Assembly: GCA_002005325.1 (NCBI GenBank)
Contig: CP017315.1
Span: 236,001-300,000, forward strand
Direction: 5' to 3'
DNA from: Candidatus Tokpelaia hoelldoblerii
GTDB taxonomy: Bacteria; Pseudomonadota; Alphaproteobacteria; Rhizobiales; Rhizobiaceae
Length of the DNA: 64,000 nucleotides
Below, in pieces: positions 16,877-27,109 of this stretch. The first letter of the stretch is position 1; each line of letters starts with the position of its first letter. The notes beneath the pieces were generated by a model. That model did no database searches. It saw only the letters and a program-made list of their open reading frames with translations, and had not been told where the DNA came from. The translations under genes were made by a program, and so were the position numbers.

Positions 16877-17054
16877 GAAAGACCTGTCTGCAAAAGAGTG
16901 ATAAAATACTTTGTCTTCTGATATCACAGATTGATGATTTTATCAAAACGCATGATGGCGCCGCATGGAGATTGACGGCGGCGGTGGCAGCACCATAACA
17001 TTGCTGCTGTTGTTGGATGTGTCGAATCAGGCCGGCAAAAAAGGGATGGTGTTC

Positions 17055-18884
17055 ATGCGCGGTATTTTTGCAGCCATTGTTGCGGGCGGTGTCTTGTGTA
17101 CGGCAAGCGGCGCCTTTGCGCAGGAGCCTGAATGGCAAAGCATTGCAACGCTTGGCAGCCTGTCCAGATATGCCGGCCATTTCGCCCGTTATGATTATGT
17201 CAACCCGCAGGCCCCCAGGGGCGGCACGCTTGATATGGTTGTGCAAGGGACATTTGACAGTTTCAATCCTTATATTCCTGCAGGTCAGGCGCCGTCTCCC
17301 GGCTTTGCGTCTTTTGGGGGCGGGCTGATCTACAGCACTTTAATGGACCAGTCGCAGGATGAGGCCGGTGTGTTTCATGCCAGCCTGGCGCAGGCAATGC
17401 AGACACCCGCTGATCACAGCTGGGCGCGTTTCCGCCTGAATGAAAAAGCCCGCTGGCATGATGGCCAGCCGGTTACACCGGAAGATGTGGTCTGGTCGTT
17501 TGAGGTTCTGCGGAAAATTTCACCCATGTATAATTCCTATTATTCCGGAGTGGAGCGGGCGGCGGTAACCGGCGTGCATGAGGTGGCGTTTTTTTTCAAA
17601 CGGGCGGGCAACCGTGAATTGCCTTATATTATGGGCGATCTGCCCGTATTGCCAAAACACTGGTGGGAAGGACGGGATGCGCAGGGTAAAAAGCGCGATA
17701 TAACCCGCCCGGCACTCGAAATCCCTTTAGGTTCGGGTCCTTATCGCCTGACGGATTTTGAGACCGGCAAATATGCTGTCTGGCAGCGTGTCAAGGATTT
17801 CTGGGGGGCGGATCTGCCGCAAAATATCGGCCGGTATAATTATGACCGTATCAGATACACCTACCTGACCGGTGACAAGGCGGTGTGGGAGGCTTTCAAA
17901 AAGGGTGGTATCTATGATTACCGCCAGGAAAACCGGATAACCAACTGGATGATGGCCTATAATTTTCCCGCAGTGCATGAAGGCCGGGTAAAACAGGTGC
18001 AGTTTGCGCCCTATAGCGGTTATTTCCAGGCTTATTTTTTCAACACAAGACGGGCGAAATTTGCCGATGTGCGGGTGCGGAAAGCGCTGACACTGGCGCT
18101 TGATTTTGAAAGCATGAACCGGCTTTTGTATTTCAGTCAGTATCAGCGCATCAGGAATTATTACAACACCCCTTACACCGCCTCGCAGGGTTTGCCTGCC
18201 GGGCGGGAGCGGGAAATTCTTGAAACTGTGCGTGATCTGGTGCCGGAGGCGGTGTTTACGCAGGAATTTCACTTGCCCGAGTATAAAACCCTGCAGGATA
18301 GCGGGCGTTATCTGGGGCAGGCGATGCAGCTGTTGCGTGAAGCGGGGTTTCATCTGGAAAAAAACGGGCTGGTAGACGGGCATGGCAACCCCTTCACCAT
18401 AGAATTTCTCTTCCCCGCGCAATCAGGGCTTGAAAAAGCGGCTTCTTTTTATGTCGGTCATCTGCAGCGGTTGGGGATTCAGGCTTTCATCCGCACGGTT
18501 GACAATTCGCAATATCAGTATCGGTTGAATCATTTTGACTATGATATTGTTTTTGATGTCATGGCGCAAAGCGTTTCACCCGGCAATGAACAGATGGGAT
18601 ATTTCGGTTCGGCTGCTGCCGATATAGCCGGAAGCAGAAATCTGGCCGGCGTGAAAAACAAAAGCATTGACAGGCTGATAGAGCATTTGCTTCATGCGCA
18701 GGATTATGATGAGCTGGCGGCGACAACCCGGGCGCTCGACCGGGTGCTGCTGTGGAATTATTATACGGTGCCCGCCTGGGGGGCGCAGCATAACAACCTT
18801 GCCTATTGGGATAAATTGCGAATGCCGCCAAGGCAGCCGGCCCATGCAAGCTATGATCCGATGTCGTGGTGGATAGAGCCATAA
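17055..18884 (+). CDS. yejA: Peptide ABC transporter, periplasmic binding protein YejA
   Basis: A 609-residue SBP_bac_5 family protein for import of oligopeptides and microcin C-like compounds. It has a signal peptide (MRGIFAAIVAGGVLCTASGAFA), then EPEWQSIATLGSL and the YejA-typical FARYDYVNPQAPRGGTLDM, and a long alpha/beta binding fold to DPMSWWIEP. ATG 17055 was chosen because AAGGGA lies 8 bases before and the signal peptide is then clean. In Brucella the yejABEF system is linked to resistance to antimicrobial peptides. The gap to yejB holds a separate promoter. Confidence 0.9.
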   Translation: MRGIFAAIVAGGVLCTASGAFAQEPEWQSIATLGSLSRYAGHFARYDYVNPQAPRGGTLDMVVQGTFDSFNPYIPAGQAPSPGFASFGGGLIYSTLMDQSQDEAGVFHASLAQAMQTPADHSWARFRLNEKARWHDGQPVTPEDVVWSFEVLRKISPMYNSYYSGVERAAVTGVHEVAFFFKRAGNRELPYIMGDLPVLPKHWWEGRDAQGKKRDITRPALEIPLGSGPYRLTDFETGKYAVWQRVKDFWGADLPQNIGRYNYDRIRYTYLTGDKAVWEAFKKGGIYDYRQENRITNWMMAYNFPAVHEGRVKQVQFAPYSGYFQAYFFNTRRAKFADVRVRKALTLALDFESMNRLLYFSQYQRIRNYYNTPYTASQGLPAGREREILETVRDLVPEAVFTQEFHLPEYKTLQDSGRYLGQAMQLLREAGFHLEKNGLVDGHGNPFTIEFLFPAQSGLEKAASFYVGHLQRLGIQAFIRTVDNSQYQYRLNHFDYDIVFDVMAQSVSPGNEQMGYFGSAAADIAGSRNLAGVKNKSIDRLIEHLLHAQDYDELAATTRALDRVLLWNYYTVPAWGAQHNNLAYWDKLRMPPRQPAHASYDPMSWWIEP

Positions 18885-18968
18885 AACAGGGGCAAACCCT
18901 GATTATTCCGGCCTTTGTTTACCGCTGGTTTACCAAAGAGGGGGAAAACCTCTTGTTTGCAGAAGGTG

Positions 18969-18997
18969 TTGCTGATTCGTAACCCTCACCCTATAAT
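18969..18997 (+). promoter_or_regulatory. Probable promoter of yejBEF
   Basis: TTGCTG at 18969-18974 and a perfect TATAAT at 18992-18997 are separated by exactly 17 bases, with the yejB start 43 bases further on. It would let the membrane and ATPase genes be transcribed independently of yejA. Confidence 0.6.
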
Positions 18998-19040
18998 GAA
19001 GATGTAACTGCCGGACAGGCGCTGAAACAGGAGACCATTT

Positions 19041-20144
19041 GTGGGAAGCTATATTCTACGCCGCCTGTTGCTGATGATCCCGACCCTTCTGGGTATTTTG
19101 ACTGTTACTTTTATCATTGTGCAATTTACGCCCGGCGGGCCGGTGGAAACGGTGATCGCCCAGATGCGCGGCACTGGCGGCGATTCTCTTGGCCGTGTCA
19201 GTGGCGGTGATATGGGCGGCGGGGGCGATGCTTTTCTGACGGCTGCCGGCGGCGGCAGCCAGTATCGCGGGGCGCAGGGGCTTGACCCGGAATTTATCAG
19301 GGCGCTTGAAAAACAGTTTGGTTTCGACAAGCCGGTTTATGTGCGCTATGGCGAAATGCTGTGGAACTATATCCGCTTTGATTTCGGGGATTCATGGTTT
19401 CAGCGCCGGCCGGTAACAGACCTGATTGCCAAAGCGCTGCCGGTTTCCATTTCGCTTGGAGTATGGCAGTTTCTGCTGTCTTATCTGATTTCCGTTCCGC
19501 TGGGAATCCGCAAGGCGGTGAAAGACGGTTCATCCTTTGATGTATGGACAAGCGGCATTATCATCGTCGGCTATGCGGTGCCGGGTTTTCTGTTTGGTAT
19601 CATGCTTCTGGTGTTCTTTGCCGGCGGGTCGTTTTACAACTGGTTTCCGCTTGGCTATCTGACGTCTGACAACTTTGACACACTTTCGTGGGGCGGTAAA
19701 GTCCTTGATTATCTATGGCATATCACCCTGCCGGTGACGGCCATGGTGATTTCATCCTTCGCCACTGTGACATTGCTGACCAAAAACTGCTTTCTGGAAG
19801 AAATACGCAAGCAATATGTCGTGACGGCGCGCGCCAAGGGGTTGAGTGAACGCGCGGTGCTTTACGGCCATGTGTTCCGCAATGCCATGCTGGTGGTCAT
19901 TGCCGGTTTCCCCGCCGCTTTTATCACGGCGTTTTTCACCGGTTCATTGCTGCTGGAAATGCTCTATTCCCTGAACGGTATCGGGTTGTTGGGGTATGAT
20001 GCCATCATCAAGCGTGATTATCCGGTTGTTTTCGGCACTTTGTTTATTTTCTCATTGATCGGCATTGTGGTGACACTGATTTCCGACCTTGTTTATATGT
20101 GGATTGATCCCCGCATTGATTTTGAGCGCAGGGATGTAGGATGA
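19041..20144 (+). CDS. yejB: Peptide ABC transporter, permease YejB
   Basis: A 367-residue DppB-type permease beginning with GTG. The N-terminal helix (MGSYILRRLLLMIPTLLGIL) precedes a large periplasmic insert with a Gly-rich stretch (about 50-85) typical of YejB. The inner-membrane permease motif is in YVVTARAKGLSERAVLYGHVFRNA. It overlaps yejE by ATGA. GTG fits with CAGGAG upstream. Confidence 0.92.
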   Translation: MGSYILRRLLLMIPTLLGILTVTFIIVQFTPGGPVETVIAQMRGTGGDSLGRVSGGDMGGGGDAFLTAAGGGSQYRGAQGLDPEFIRALEKQFGFDKPVYVRYGEMLWNYIRFDFGDSWFQRRPVTDLIAKALPVSISLGVWQFLLSYLISVPLGIRKAVKDGSSFDVWTSGIIIVGYAVPGFLFGIMLLVFFAGGSFYNWFPLGYLTSDNFDTLSWGGKVLDYLWHITLPVTAMVISSFATVTLLTKNCFLEEIRKQYVVTARAKGLSERAVLYGHVFRNAMLVVIAGFPAAFITAFFTGSLLLEMLYSLNGIGLLGYDAIIKRDYPVVFGTLFIFSLIGIVVTLISDLVYMWIDPRIDFERRDVG

Positions 20145-21265
20145 CCGCTTCTGTGAAACACCGCCCGGCAAAACGCCGGTTTTTATCGCCGCTCAACCAG
20201 CGGCGCTGGCGCAATTTCAAGGCCAATCGCCGCGGCTGGTGGAGCTTGTGGCTTTTTCTGGCTTTGTGCCTGGTTTCCTTTTCGGCCAATTTTATCGCCA
20301 ATGACCGGCCGATTATCGCTTCCTATAAGGGGGAGCTGCTGTTTCCGGTTTTGTTTGATTATGAGGCTGAAAAATTTGGCGGCGTTCTGGCGACGCCGGA
20401 TTACCGTGACCCCGACCTGCAAAAGGAGATTGATGCCCATGGCTGGACAGTATGGCCGCCGGTTCACTATTCCTATGCGACAAAAACCGACAGCACTGCC
20501 GCCCTGTCGCCGCCTTTCTGGCTGCAAAGCAAGGAAGAGCGCTGCAAATTGTATCCGCAGGGCGCGAATGATGAAAATTGCCGGTTCGGCAACTGGAACC
20601 TGCTCGGCACCGATGATACGGCGCGTGATCTTTTCGCCCGTGTGCTTTATGGCGCCCGGATTTCCATCGCCTTCACCCTGGTTTTAACCTTTTTCTCGGC
20701 GGTTATCGGTATTGCCGCCGGTGCGGTGCAGGGGTATTTCGGTGGCTGGGTGGATTTGATCTTCCAGCGTTTTATTGAAATATGGTCGGCTGTTCCAACC
20801 TTGTATCTGCTGATTATTCTTGCCTCTGTGCTGGTGCAGGGGTTCTGGGTGCTGCTGTTTGTCATGCTGCTGTTTCAGTGGGTGACGCTGGTCGGCGTGG
20901 TGCGGGCGGAATTTCTGCGTGCGCGCAATTTTGAATATGTCAACGCGGCGCGCGCCCTTGGTGTGCCGGATCGCACCATCATGTTTCGCCATGTGCTGCC
21001 CAATGCGTTTGTGGCAGCGCTCACCTATCTGCCATTTTTGCTGACAGCCGGTATTTCAACCCTGACAGCGCTGGATTTCCTCGGCTTTGGCTTGCCGCCG
21101 GGTTCGGCCTCACTGGGTGAGGTGATGTTGCAGGCATCGAGAAATCTGGTGGCGCCGTGGATTGGCATTACCGGTTTTATCGTTATGGCGTTGCTCTTGT
21201 CGCTGCTTGCCTTTATCGGCGAGGCGGCGCGTGATGCTTTTGACCCGAGAAAGACATTTCAATGA
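20141..21265 (+). CDS. yejE: Peptide ABC transporter, permease YejE
   Basis: A 374-residue DppC-type permease. The first 30 residues are basic and cytoplasmic (LNQRRWRNFKANRRGWWS), followed by a membrane helix, a large periplasmic insert (about 60-165) and five further helices. The permease motif is YVNAARALGVPDRTIMFRHVLPNA, and the gene ends RDAFDPRKTFQ. It is coupled to both neighbours by ATGA overlaps. Confidence 0.92.
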   Translation: MTASVKHRPAKRRFLSPLNQRRWRNFKANRRGWWSLWLFLALCLVSFSANFIANDRPIIASYKGELLFPVLFDYEAEKFGGVLATPDYRDPDLQKEIDAHGWTVWPPVHYSYATKTDSTAALSPPFWLQSKEERCKLYPQGANDENCRFGNWNLLGTDDTARDLFARVLYGARISIAFTLVLTFFSAVIGIAAGAVQGYFGGWVDLIFQRFIEIWSAVPTLYLLIILASVLVQGFWVLLFVMLLFQWVTLVGVVRAEFLRARNFEYVNAARALGVPDRTIMFRHVLPNAFVAALTYLPFLLTAGISTLTALDFLGFGLPPGSASLGEVMLQASRNLVAPWIGITGFIVMALLLSLLAFIGEAARDAFDPRKTFQ

Positions 21266-22872
21266 GTGAAGCCCTGCTGTCTGTGCGTGATCTTTCTGTG
21301 ACCTTCCGTCAGGACGGGCGCGCGGTACCGGCTGTTGATCATGTGTCGTTTGAGGTCGGCGCGGGGGAGACGGTGGCGCTGGTGGGGGAATCCGGTTCGG
21401 GCAAGTCTGTTACGGCGCTTTCAGTCCTGAAGCTTCTGCCTTATCCGATGGCGGCGCATCCTTCCGGCAAAATCCTGTTTGGCGGGCAGGATCTGCTGGC
21501 GGCGCCGGAGGATGAATTGCGCAAAGTCCGCGGCAAGGATATTGCCATGATTTTTCAGGAACCGATGACATCGCTCAATCCGCTGCATACGCTTGAGCGC
21601 CAGATCAGTGAAGTTTTGCGCATTCATCAGGGGATGCCGGCATCTGCTGCGCATAAGCGGACGCTTGCCTTGTTAAAACAGGTTGGTATCCGCGAGCCGG
21701 AAAAGCGCCTGAATTCGTTTCCGCACCAGTTATCCGGCGGGCAGCGCCAGCGGGTGATGATTGCCATGGCGCTGGCCAATAATCCGGCGCTGTTAATTGC
21801 TGATGAGCCGACAACCGCGCTGGATGTCACCGTGCAGGTGCAGATTCTTGACCTGCTGGCGGAGCTGAAACAAAAGCATGAAATGTCGATGCTGTTTATC
21901 ACCCATGACCTTGGCATTGTGCGCAAAATCGCAGATCGTGTCTGTGTGATGACCGGCGGTAAAATTGTTGAAACCGGCAGGACAAAAGATATTTTTACCA
22001 ATCCGCAGCATGCCTATACCAAAAAACTTCTGGCGGCAGAGCCGAAAGGCAAGCCGCCTCGGGTTGACGCAACGGCGCCGGTGGTGATGGAAGGCAAAAA
22101 TGTGCGGGTGTGGTTTCCGGTGAAAAAAGGGTTTTTCCGCCGCACTGTCGATCATGTCAAGGCTGTGAAGGATGTGAATATCACCTTGCGCGCCGGGCAG
22201 ACGCTGGGGGTGGTGGGTGAATCCGGTTCAGGCAAAACCACTTTGGGGCTGGCGCTGACGCGGATGATTTCATCACAGGGCGGGATCCGTTTTGAGGGGG
22301 AGGACATCAGCCGTTACAGCTTCAGGCAAATGCGCCCCTTGCGCCGTCATATCCAGATTGTGTTTCAGGATCCGTTCGGGGCTTTGTCACCGCGCATGTC
22401 CGTGGGCGAGATTATTGCCGAGGGGCTTGGCATTCACGAGCCGGGTTTAAGCCGCGCCGCGCGTGAGAAACGGGTGATTGCCGCGCTTGGGGAAGTCCGC
22501 CTCGACGCGGAAACGCGCCACCGCTACCCGCATGAGTTTTCCGGCGGCCAGCGCCAGCGTATCGCCATTGCCCGCGCCGTTATCCTCAATCCGCGTTTTA
22601 TCATGCTTGATGAGCCGACCTCGGCGCTGGATATGGGCGTGCAGGCACAGGTGGTGGATTTGCTGCGGGACCTGCAGCAGAAACACAATCTTGCCTATCT
22701 CTTTATCAGTCATGATTTAAAGGTGGTGAAGGCGCTTGCCAATGATCTGCTGGTGATGCGCAATGGCGAAGTGGTGGAGCAGGGGGCGGCGGCAGATATT
22801 TTCGCCGCGCCGCAAACGGATTACACGCGCAGGCTGCTGGCGGCGGCTTTTGATATGAGAACCGCTATCTGA
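21262..22872 (+). CDS. yejF: Peptide ABC transporter, double ATPase YejF
   Basis: A 536-residue ATPase with two complete ABC domains, corresponding to DppD and DppF fused. Each half has Walker A GESGSGK(S/T), signature LSGGQRQR or FSGGQRQR, and Walker B LLIADEPTTALD or FIMLDEPTSALD. The linker at about 250-280 joins them. It closes yejABEF and converges on zapA with 45 bases between; no clear terminator is visible there. Confidence 0.94.
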   Translation: MSEALLSVRDLSVTFRQDGRAVPAVDHVSFEVGAGETVALVGESGSGKSVTALSVLKLLPYPMAAHPSGKILFGGQDLLAAPEDELRKVRGKDIAMIFQEPMTSLNPLHTLERQISEVLRIHQGMPASAAHKRTLALLKQVGIREPEKRLNSFPHQLSGGQRQRVMIAMALANNPALLIADEPTTALDVTVQVQILDLLAELKQKHEMSMLFITHDLGIVRKIADRVCVMTGGKIVETGRTKDIFTNPQHAYTKKLLAAEPKGKPPRVDATAPVVMEGKNVRVWFPVKKGFFRRTVDHVKAVKDVNITLRAGQTLGVVGESGSGKTTLGLALTRMISSQGGIRFEGEDISRYSFRQMRPLRRHIQIVFQDPFGALSPRMSVGEIIAEGLGIHEPGLSRAAREKRVIAALGEVRLDAETRHRYPHEFSGGQRQRIAIARAVILNPRFIMLDEPTSALDMGVQAQVVDLLRDLQQKHNLAYLFISHDLKVVKALANDLLVMRNGEVVEQGAAADIFAAPQTDYTRRLLAAAFDMRTAI

Positions 22873-22917
22873 CTGTCGAAAGGCCGGAAAATAAAGATCC
22901 TGCTGACTTGAGATGAT

Positions 22918-23280
22918 TTAACTTTTTGGCGTGATGCGGCTTGCCATCACGATAAGGCGCTGGGTGATGTTTTCCAGCGTTGCGGCCAGTGATTTTTCGT
23001 GCTCGGTACTGGCGGTTGAGCGGGTGTCGCGTTCCTGCCGCAGGATTTTGATTTCCTCTTCCAGCGCGGCGAAACGTCTTTCCATCTCGCTCATTTCATC
23101 CATCACCATAATGCCAGCCATGACCGACAGGCGATGGTCGCCGATTTCGCCAAAGGATGATTTCAGATGGCCTATATAGTGATCAAACCGGCCGGCCAGA
23201 CCGGCAAGGTGTTCTTCCTGCCCTTTGTCACAGGCCATACGATATGTCTTGCCGTCGATATTCACCATGACCGTTGCCAT
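22918..23280 (-). CDS. zapA: Cell division protein ZapA
   Basis: A 120-residue FtsZ-ring stabiliser. The N-terminal domain has VMVNIDGKTYRMACDKGQEEHLAGLAGRFD, and SVMAGIMVMDEM precedes a long coiled coil (about 70-110). It follows the DUF4164 gene by nine bases on the same strand, the standard rhizobial pair divergent from tkt. A 6S RNA is known beside zapA in some proteobacteria, but the 45-base space downstream is too short for one here. Confidence 0.92.
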   Translation of the reverse strand: MATVMVNIDGKTYRMACDKGQEEHLAGLAGRFDHYIGHLKSSFGEIGDHRLSVMAGIMVMDEMSEMERRFAALEEEIKILRQERDTRSTASTEHEKSLAATLENITQRLIVMASRITPKS

Positions 23281-23289
23281 ATCGCCACC

Positions 23290-23616
23290 TTATCGCTCAA
23301 TCACCGTGCGGATGGTTTCCATCGCGGTGATCAGCCGGTTGGAAACCTGTTTGTTGGCCTGTTCCAGCTTTTCAGCCTGCGCTTCGCTTTTATCAAGTTC
23401 CCGGGCGAGGCGTGAACGGTCGGCATTCATCCGCTGCACCTCTTCCTCAATTTCGCTGAACTGCCCCTGGCTTTCAAGGCGTGTTTCAACAGCGGCTTCC
23501 AGCACATTGAGTGCTTTGTTCATCCGTTCAAGTGCCGTGTTGAGAGAGTATTCCTTTGCCATGACCGCCTGAAAATCCGCTTTTGCCTGCTGCCGTATCG
23601 AATCAGTTTGCAGCAT
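23290..23616 (-). CDS. DUF4164 coiled-coil protein
   Basis: A 108-residue protein that is helical and heptad-rich nearly throughout (for example FSEIEEEVQRMNADRSRLAR), with no signal or membrane segment. It matches the alphaproteobacterial DUF4164 family found directly upstream of zapA. A role in division or FtsZ-ring organisation alongside ZapA is plausible from context only. Confidence 0.8.
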   Translation of the reverse strand: MLQTDSIRQQAKADFQAVMAKEYSLNTALERMNKALNVLEAAVETRLESQGQFSEIEEEVQRMNADRSRLARELDKSEAQAEKLEQANKQVSNRLITAMETIRTVIER

Positions 23617-23692
23617 AGTATATTATTTTTAAATGACGAATGCGCGCCTTGCAAGAAATTCGCCAAAACAGCCTGTTGAAAGCAGGAATTTA

Positions 23693-23720
23693 TTGACTCT
23701 TTTTTCACAGGTGTTATGTG
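23693..23720 (+). promoter_or_regulatory. Possible tkt promoter
   Basis: TTGACT (23693-23698) and TATGTG (23715-23720) are spaced by 16 bases within the 175-base divergent gap between the DUF4164 gene and tkt. The -35 is near consensus and the -10 weak. Confidence 0.35.
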
Positions 23721-23791
23721 TCAGGTGATCGCATGGGTGGTCACACATTTACAAAAAGCTATGAAAATCGGGAAAGCAAGTCAGGAAATCA

Positions 23792-25804
23792 ATGACAAAC
23801 TCTCAAAAGCAGAACCAGATGGCCAATGCCATTCGTTTTCTTTCTATTGACGCTGTTGAAAAAGCCAATTCCGGCCATCCGGGACTGCCGATGGGCGCGG
23901 CAGATATTGCGACTGTCCTTTATACACAGTTTCTGGCCCATGACCCTAAAAACCCTGCCTGGCCCAACCGTGACCGTTTTGTGCTTTCTGCCGGTCATGG
24001 CTCCATGCTGCTTTATTCCTTGCTTTATCTCACCGGCTATGAAGATATCACCCTCGACCAGATCAAGGATTTCCGCCAGCTTGGCGCGCGCACCGCAGGC
24101 CATCCTGAATATGGCCATGCCGCCGGAATTGAAACAACAACCGGCCCGCTCGGGCAAGGCATCACCAATGCCGTTGGCATGGCGCTGGGCGAGCGCCTGA
24201 TGGCGGCGCGTTTTGGCGATGATCTCATTAACCATTATACCTATACGCTTGTCGGTGACGGCTGCCTGATGGAAGGCATCAGCCAGGAAGCTGTTGCGCT
24301 AGCCGGTCATCTGAAGCTGAACAAGCTGATTGTGCTGTGGGATGACAACAATATCTCGATTGACGGTAAAATCAGCCTTGCCGACAATACCAGCCAGCGC
24401 GCCCGCTTTGCCGCCAGCGGCTGGCATACCATCAAGGTTGACGGCCATGATCAGGCGGCCATTGCCAAAGCACTGGAAGAAGCACGCGCTTCGGACAGGC
24501 CGACACTGATTGCCTGCAAAACCACCATCGGTTTCGGTTCGCCCCATAAAGCCGGCACCAGCAAGGTGCACGGCGCGCCGCTTGGTGCTGATGAGGTGAA
24601 GGCCACGCGTGAAGCGCTTGGCTGGGATGCTCCCCCCTTTGTTGTTCCGGCGGAAATTCTCGACAATTGGCGGCTGGCAGGGTTGAATGCTGCCAGGAAA
24701 CGGCTGGAATGGGACAGGAAATATGCTGCTCTTGAACCGGCGCAGAAGGTGGAATTTGACCGCCTGATGCGTGGTGACCTGCCGGGCACGTTTGAGGCGG
24801 CGATAGAAGCGTACAAGAAAAAACTGGTTGACGAACAGCCGAAAGTCGCCACCCGCAAGGCGTCCGAAATGGCGCTTGAGGTTATCAACGCTGTTGTGCC
24901 GGAAACTGTCGGCGGCTCGGCGGACCTGACCGGCTCCAACAATAAGAAGACGAGCCAGACAGCTTCCATCACGCCGGATGATTTTACCGGCCGTTATATG
25001 CATTATGGCATTCGCGAGCACGCCATGGGCGCTGTCATGAACGGCTTGGCGCTTTATGGCGGTATCATTCCCTATTCAGGCACTTTCCTGTGCTTTTCCG
25101 ATTACGCCCGCCCGGCCATACGGCTGTCATCCCTGATGGGCATTCGTGTTATTTATGTTATGACGCATGATTCCATCGGCCTTGGTGAAGATGGCCCGAC
25201 GCACCAGCCGGTTGAGCATCTGGCAAGCTTGCGGGCGATCCCCAATCATCTGGTGTTCCGCCCGGCGGATGTGGTTGAAACGGCTGAATGCTGGCAACTG
25301 GCCCTGAAATCCGCCAAAGCGCCGTCAACACTGGCGCTGACACGGCAGAGCCTGCCAACCCTGCGCAAGGAACATAAGGCCGATAATCTGTGCGCGCTTG
25401 GCGCTTATGAACTGGAAACCGCCAGTGATGCAGCGCAGGTGGCGATTTTCGCCAGCGGCTCGGAAGTGGAAATTGCCGTTGCCGCCTGCGCGTTGCTGGA
25501 AGAAAAAGGCATTGCCACCCGCGTTGTTTCGGTGCCATGTTTTGAGTTGTTCGAGCGGCAGCCCGCTTCTTACCGCAAGGCGCTGATCGGGGCTGCGCCG
25601 GTGAATATCGCCGTTGAGGCGGCTATCCGGCAGGGTTGGGACAGATTTATCGGTACAGACGGTATCTTTATCGGCATGACCGGTTTTGGCGCCAGCGGTC
25701 CGATTGAGGAACTTTACCCGCATTTTGGCATCACGGCGGAAGCTGTTGTCGAGGCGGCGCAAAAACGTCTTGATGAAAAGGCGGCTGAGCAGGGTGCGGC
25801 ATGA
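23792..25804 (+). CDS. tkt: Transketolase
   Basis: A 670-residue thiamine-diphosphate enzyme shuffling two-carbon units in the non-oxidative pentose phosphate pathway. The ThDP motif is GDGCLMEGISQEAVALAGHL followed by the NN-type end LWDDNN (about 155-190). The N-terminus ANAIRFLSIDAVEKANSGHP and the pyrimidine domain (ADLTGSNNK, YGIREHAMG) are typical. It opens the tkt-gap-pgk-fba series. AGGAAAT precedes the start. Confidence 0.95.
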   Translation: MTNSQKQNQMANAIRFLSIDAVEKANSGHPGLPMGAADIATVLYTQFLAHDPKNPAWPNRDRFVLSAGHGSMLLYSLLYLTGYEDITLDQIKDFRQLGARTAGHPEYGHAAGIETTTGPLGQGITNAVGMALGERLMAARFGDDLINHYTYTLVGDGCLMEGISQEAVALAGHLKLNKLIVLWDDNNISIDGKISLADNTSQRARFAASGWHTIKVDGHDQAAIAKALEEARASDRPTLIACKTTIGFGSPHKAGTSKVHGAPLGADEVKATREALGWDAPPFVVPAEILDNWRLAGLNAARKRLEWDRKYAALEPAQKVEFDRLMRGDLPGTFEAAIEAYKKKLVDEQPKVATRKASEMALEVINAVVPETVGGSADLTGSNNKKTSQTASITPDDFTGRYMHYGIREHAMGAVMNGLALYGGIIPYSGTFLCFSDYARPAIRLSSLMGIRVIYVMTHDSIGLGEDGPTHQPVEHLASLRAIPNHLVFRPADVVETAECWQLALKSAKAPSTLALTRQSLPTLRKEHKADNLCALGAYELETASDAAQVAIFASGSEVEIAVAACALLEEKGIATRVVSVPCFELFERQPASYRKALIGAAPVNIAVEAAIRQGWDRFIGTDGIFIGMTGFGASGPIEELYPHFGITAEAVVEAAQKRLDEKAAEQGAA

Positions 25805-26064
25805 ACGCTCTATGTGTCTTTATGGGGCAAAAGGTGATTTTGCCGTATAATTTGCGGCTGAAGGTTGAAAATTGATATGGTAAAATCGCCGGTAAAGGAT
25901 TAAAATCCGACACAAAAGGTCTTGAGTTTGATAAATTAAATCGTTTGATATTTGCGTTTGGCATCTTGCAAACGGTTCAATGCCAGAGCGGCGAAGCAGA
26001 CCCGCAGATTATGCCAGCCGCATCATTATTATTTCTGTCTACCGATGAACGGGAGAAAAAAACT

Positions 26065-27072
26065 ATGGCAGTACGTGTAGCAATTAACGGATTTGGACGC
26101 ATTGGCCGCAACATCCTGCGCGCTATTATTGAAAGTGGCCGCAAGGATATTGAGGTTGTCGCCATCAATGATTTGGGACCGGTTGAAACCAACGCCCATT
26201 TGCTGCGCTATGATTCCGTTCATGGCCGCTTTCCGGCTGAAGTGAAAGTTTCCGGTGATACGATTGATGTTGGCCGTGGTCCGATCAAGGTTTATGCCGA
26301 ACGCAACCCGGAAGACTTGCCGTGGAAGGAAGAAAAAATAGACATCGCCATGGAATGCACCGGCATTTTCACCAAGCGTGAACAGGCTGCGATGCATTTG
26401 AAAGCCGGTGCAAAGCGGGTGATCATCTCCGCTCCTGCCGAGGGTGCTGATCTGACGGTTGTTTTTGGTGTCAACCATGACAAGCTGGGCAAGGAGCATG
26501 AAATCATCTCCAATGCTTCCTGCACCACCAACTGCCTCGGGCCGGTTGCCAAAGTGCTGAATGATACAATCGGCATTGACAAGGGTTTCATGACCACCAT
26601 CCATTCCTATACCGGTGATCAGCCGACTCTTGATACCATGCACAAGGATCTCTATCGCGCCCGCGCTGCCGCCTTGTCGATGATCCCGACGTCAACCGGT
26701 GCGGCCAAGGCTGTCGGCCTGGTTTTGCCTGAACTGAAGGGCCGTCTTGACGGTGTTGCCATCCGTGTGCCGACGCCGAATGTTTCTGTGGTGGACTTCA
26801 AGTTTGTCGCCAGGCGCGCCACCACCGTTGAGGAAATCAATGAGGCGATCCGCTCTGCCGCTAAAGGCAAGCTCAAGGGCATTCTCGGCTTTACGGATGA
26901 GAAACTTGTCAGCCATGACTTCAACCATGACCCGCATTCTTCCGTGTTCCATATGGATCAGACCAAGGTGATGGACGGGACTCTGTGCCGTATCCTTTCA
27001 TGGTATGACAACGAATGGGGTTTCTCCAACCGTATGGCGGACACGGCTGTAGCCTTTGCCAGGGTGATTTAG
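26065..27072 (+). CDS. gap: Glyceraldehyde-3-phosphate dehydrogenase
   Basis: A 335-residue phosphorylating GAPDH (NAD-linked type by sequence). Rossmann start VRVAINGFGRIGRNILRAI, catalytic ASCTTNC with the nucleophilic Cys, and WYDNEWGFSNRM near the end. ATG 26065 (GGGAG upstream) gives the family N-terminus; the frame from 25945 adds 40 unrelated residues. A 260-base leader separates it from tkt. An intrinsic terminator follows it. Confidence 0.95.
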   Translation: MAVRVAINGFGRIGRNILRAIIESGRKDIEVVAINDLGPVETNAHLLRYDSVHGRFPAEVKVSGDTIDVGRGPIKVYAERNPEDLPWKEEKIDIAMECTGIFTKREQAAMHLKAGAKRVIISAPAEGADLTVVFGVNHDKLGKEHEIISNASCTTNCLGPVAKVLNDTIGIDKGFMTTIHSYTGDQPTLDTMHKDLYRARAAALSMIPTSTGAAKAVGLVLPELKGRLDGVAIRVPTPNVSVVDFKFVARRATTVEEINEAIRSAAKGKLKGILGFTDEKLVSHDFNHDPHSSVFHMDQTKVMDGTLCRILSWYDNEWGFSNRMADTAVAFARVI

Positions 27073-27109
27073 GATGGATAGGCGTTTACAAACGCTGCTA
27101 TAAATAATA

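Noticed and set aside
22873..22917. 6S RNA gene beside zapA
   Set aside because: The space is only 45 bases and converges with yejF, too short for a 6S RNA.
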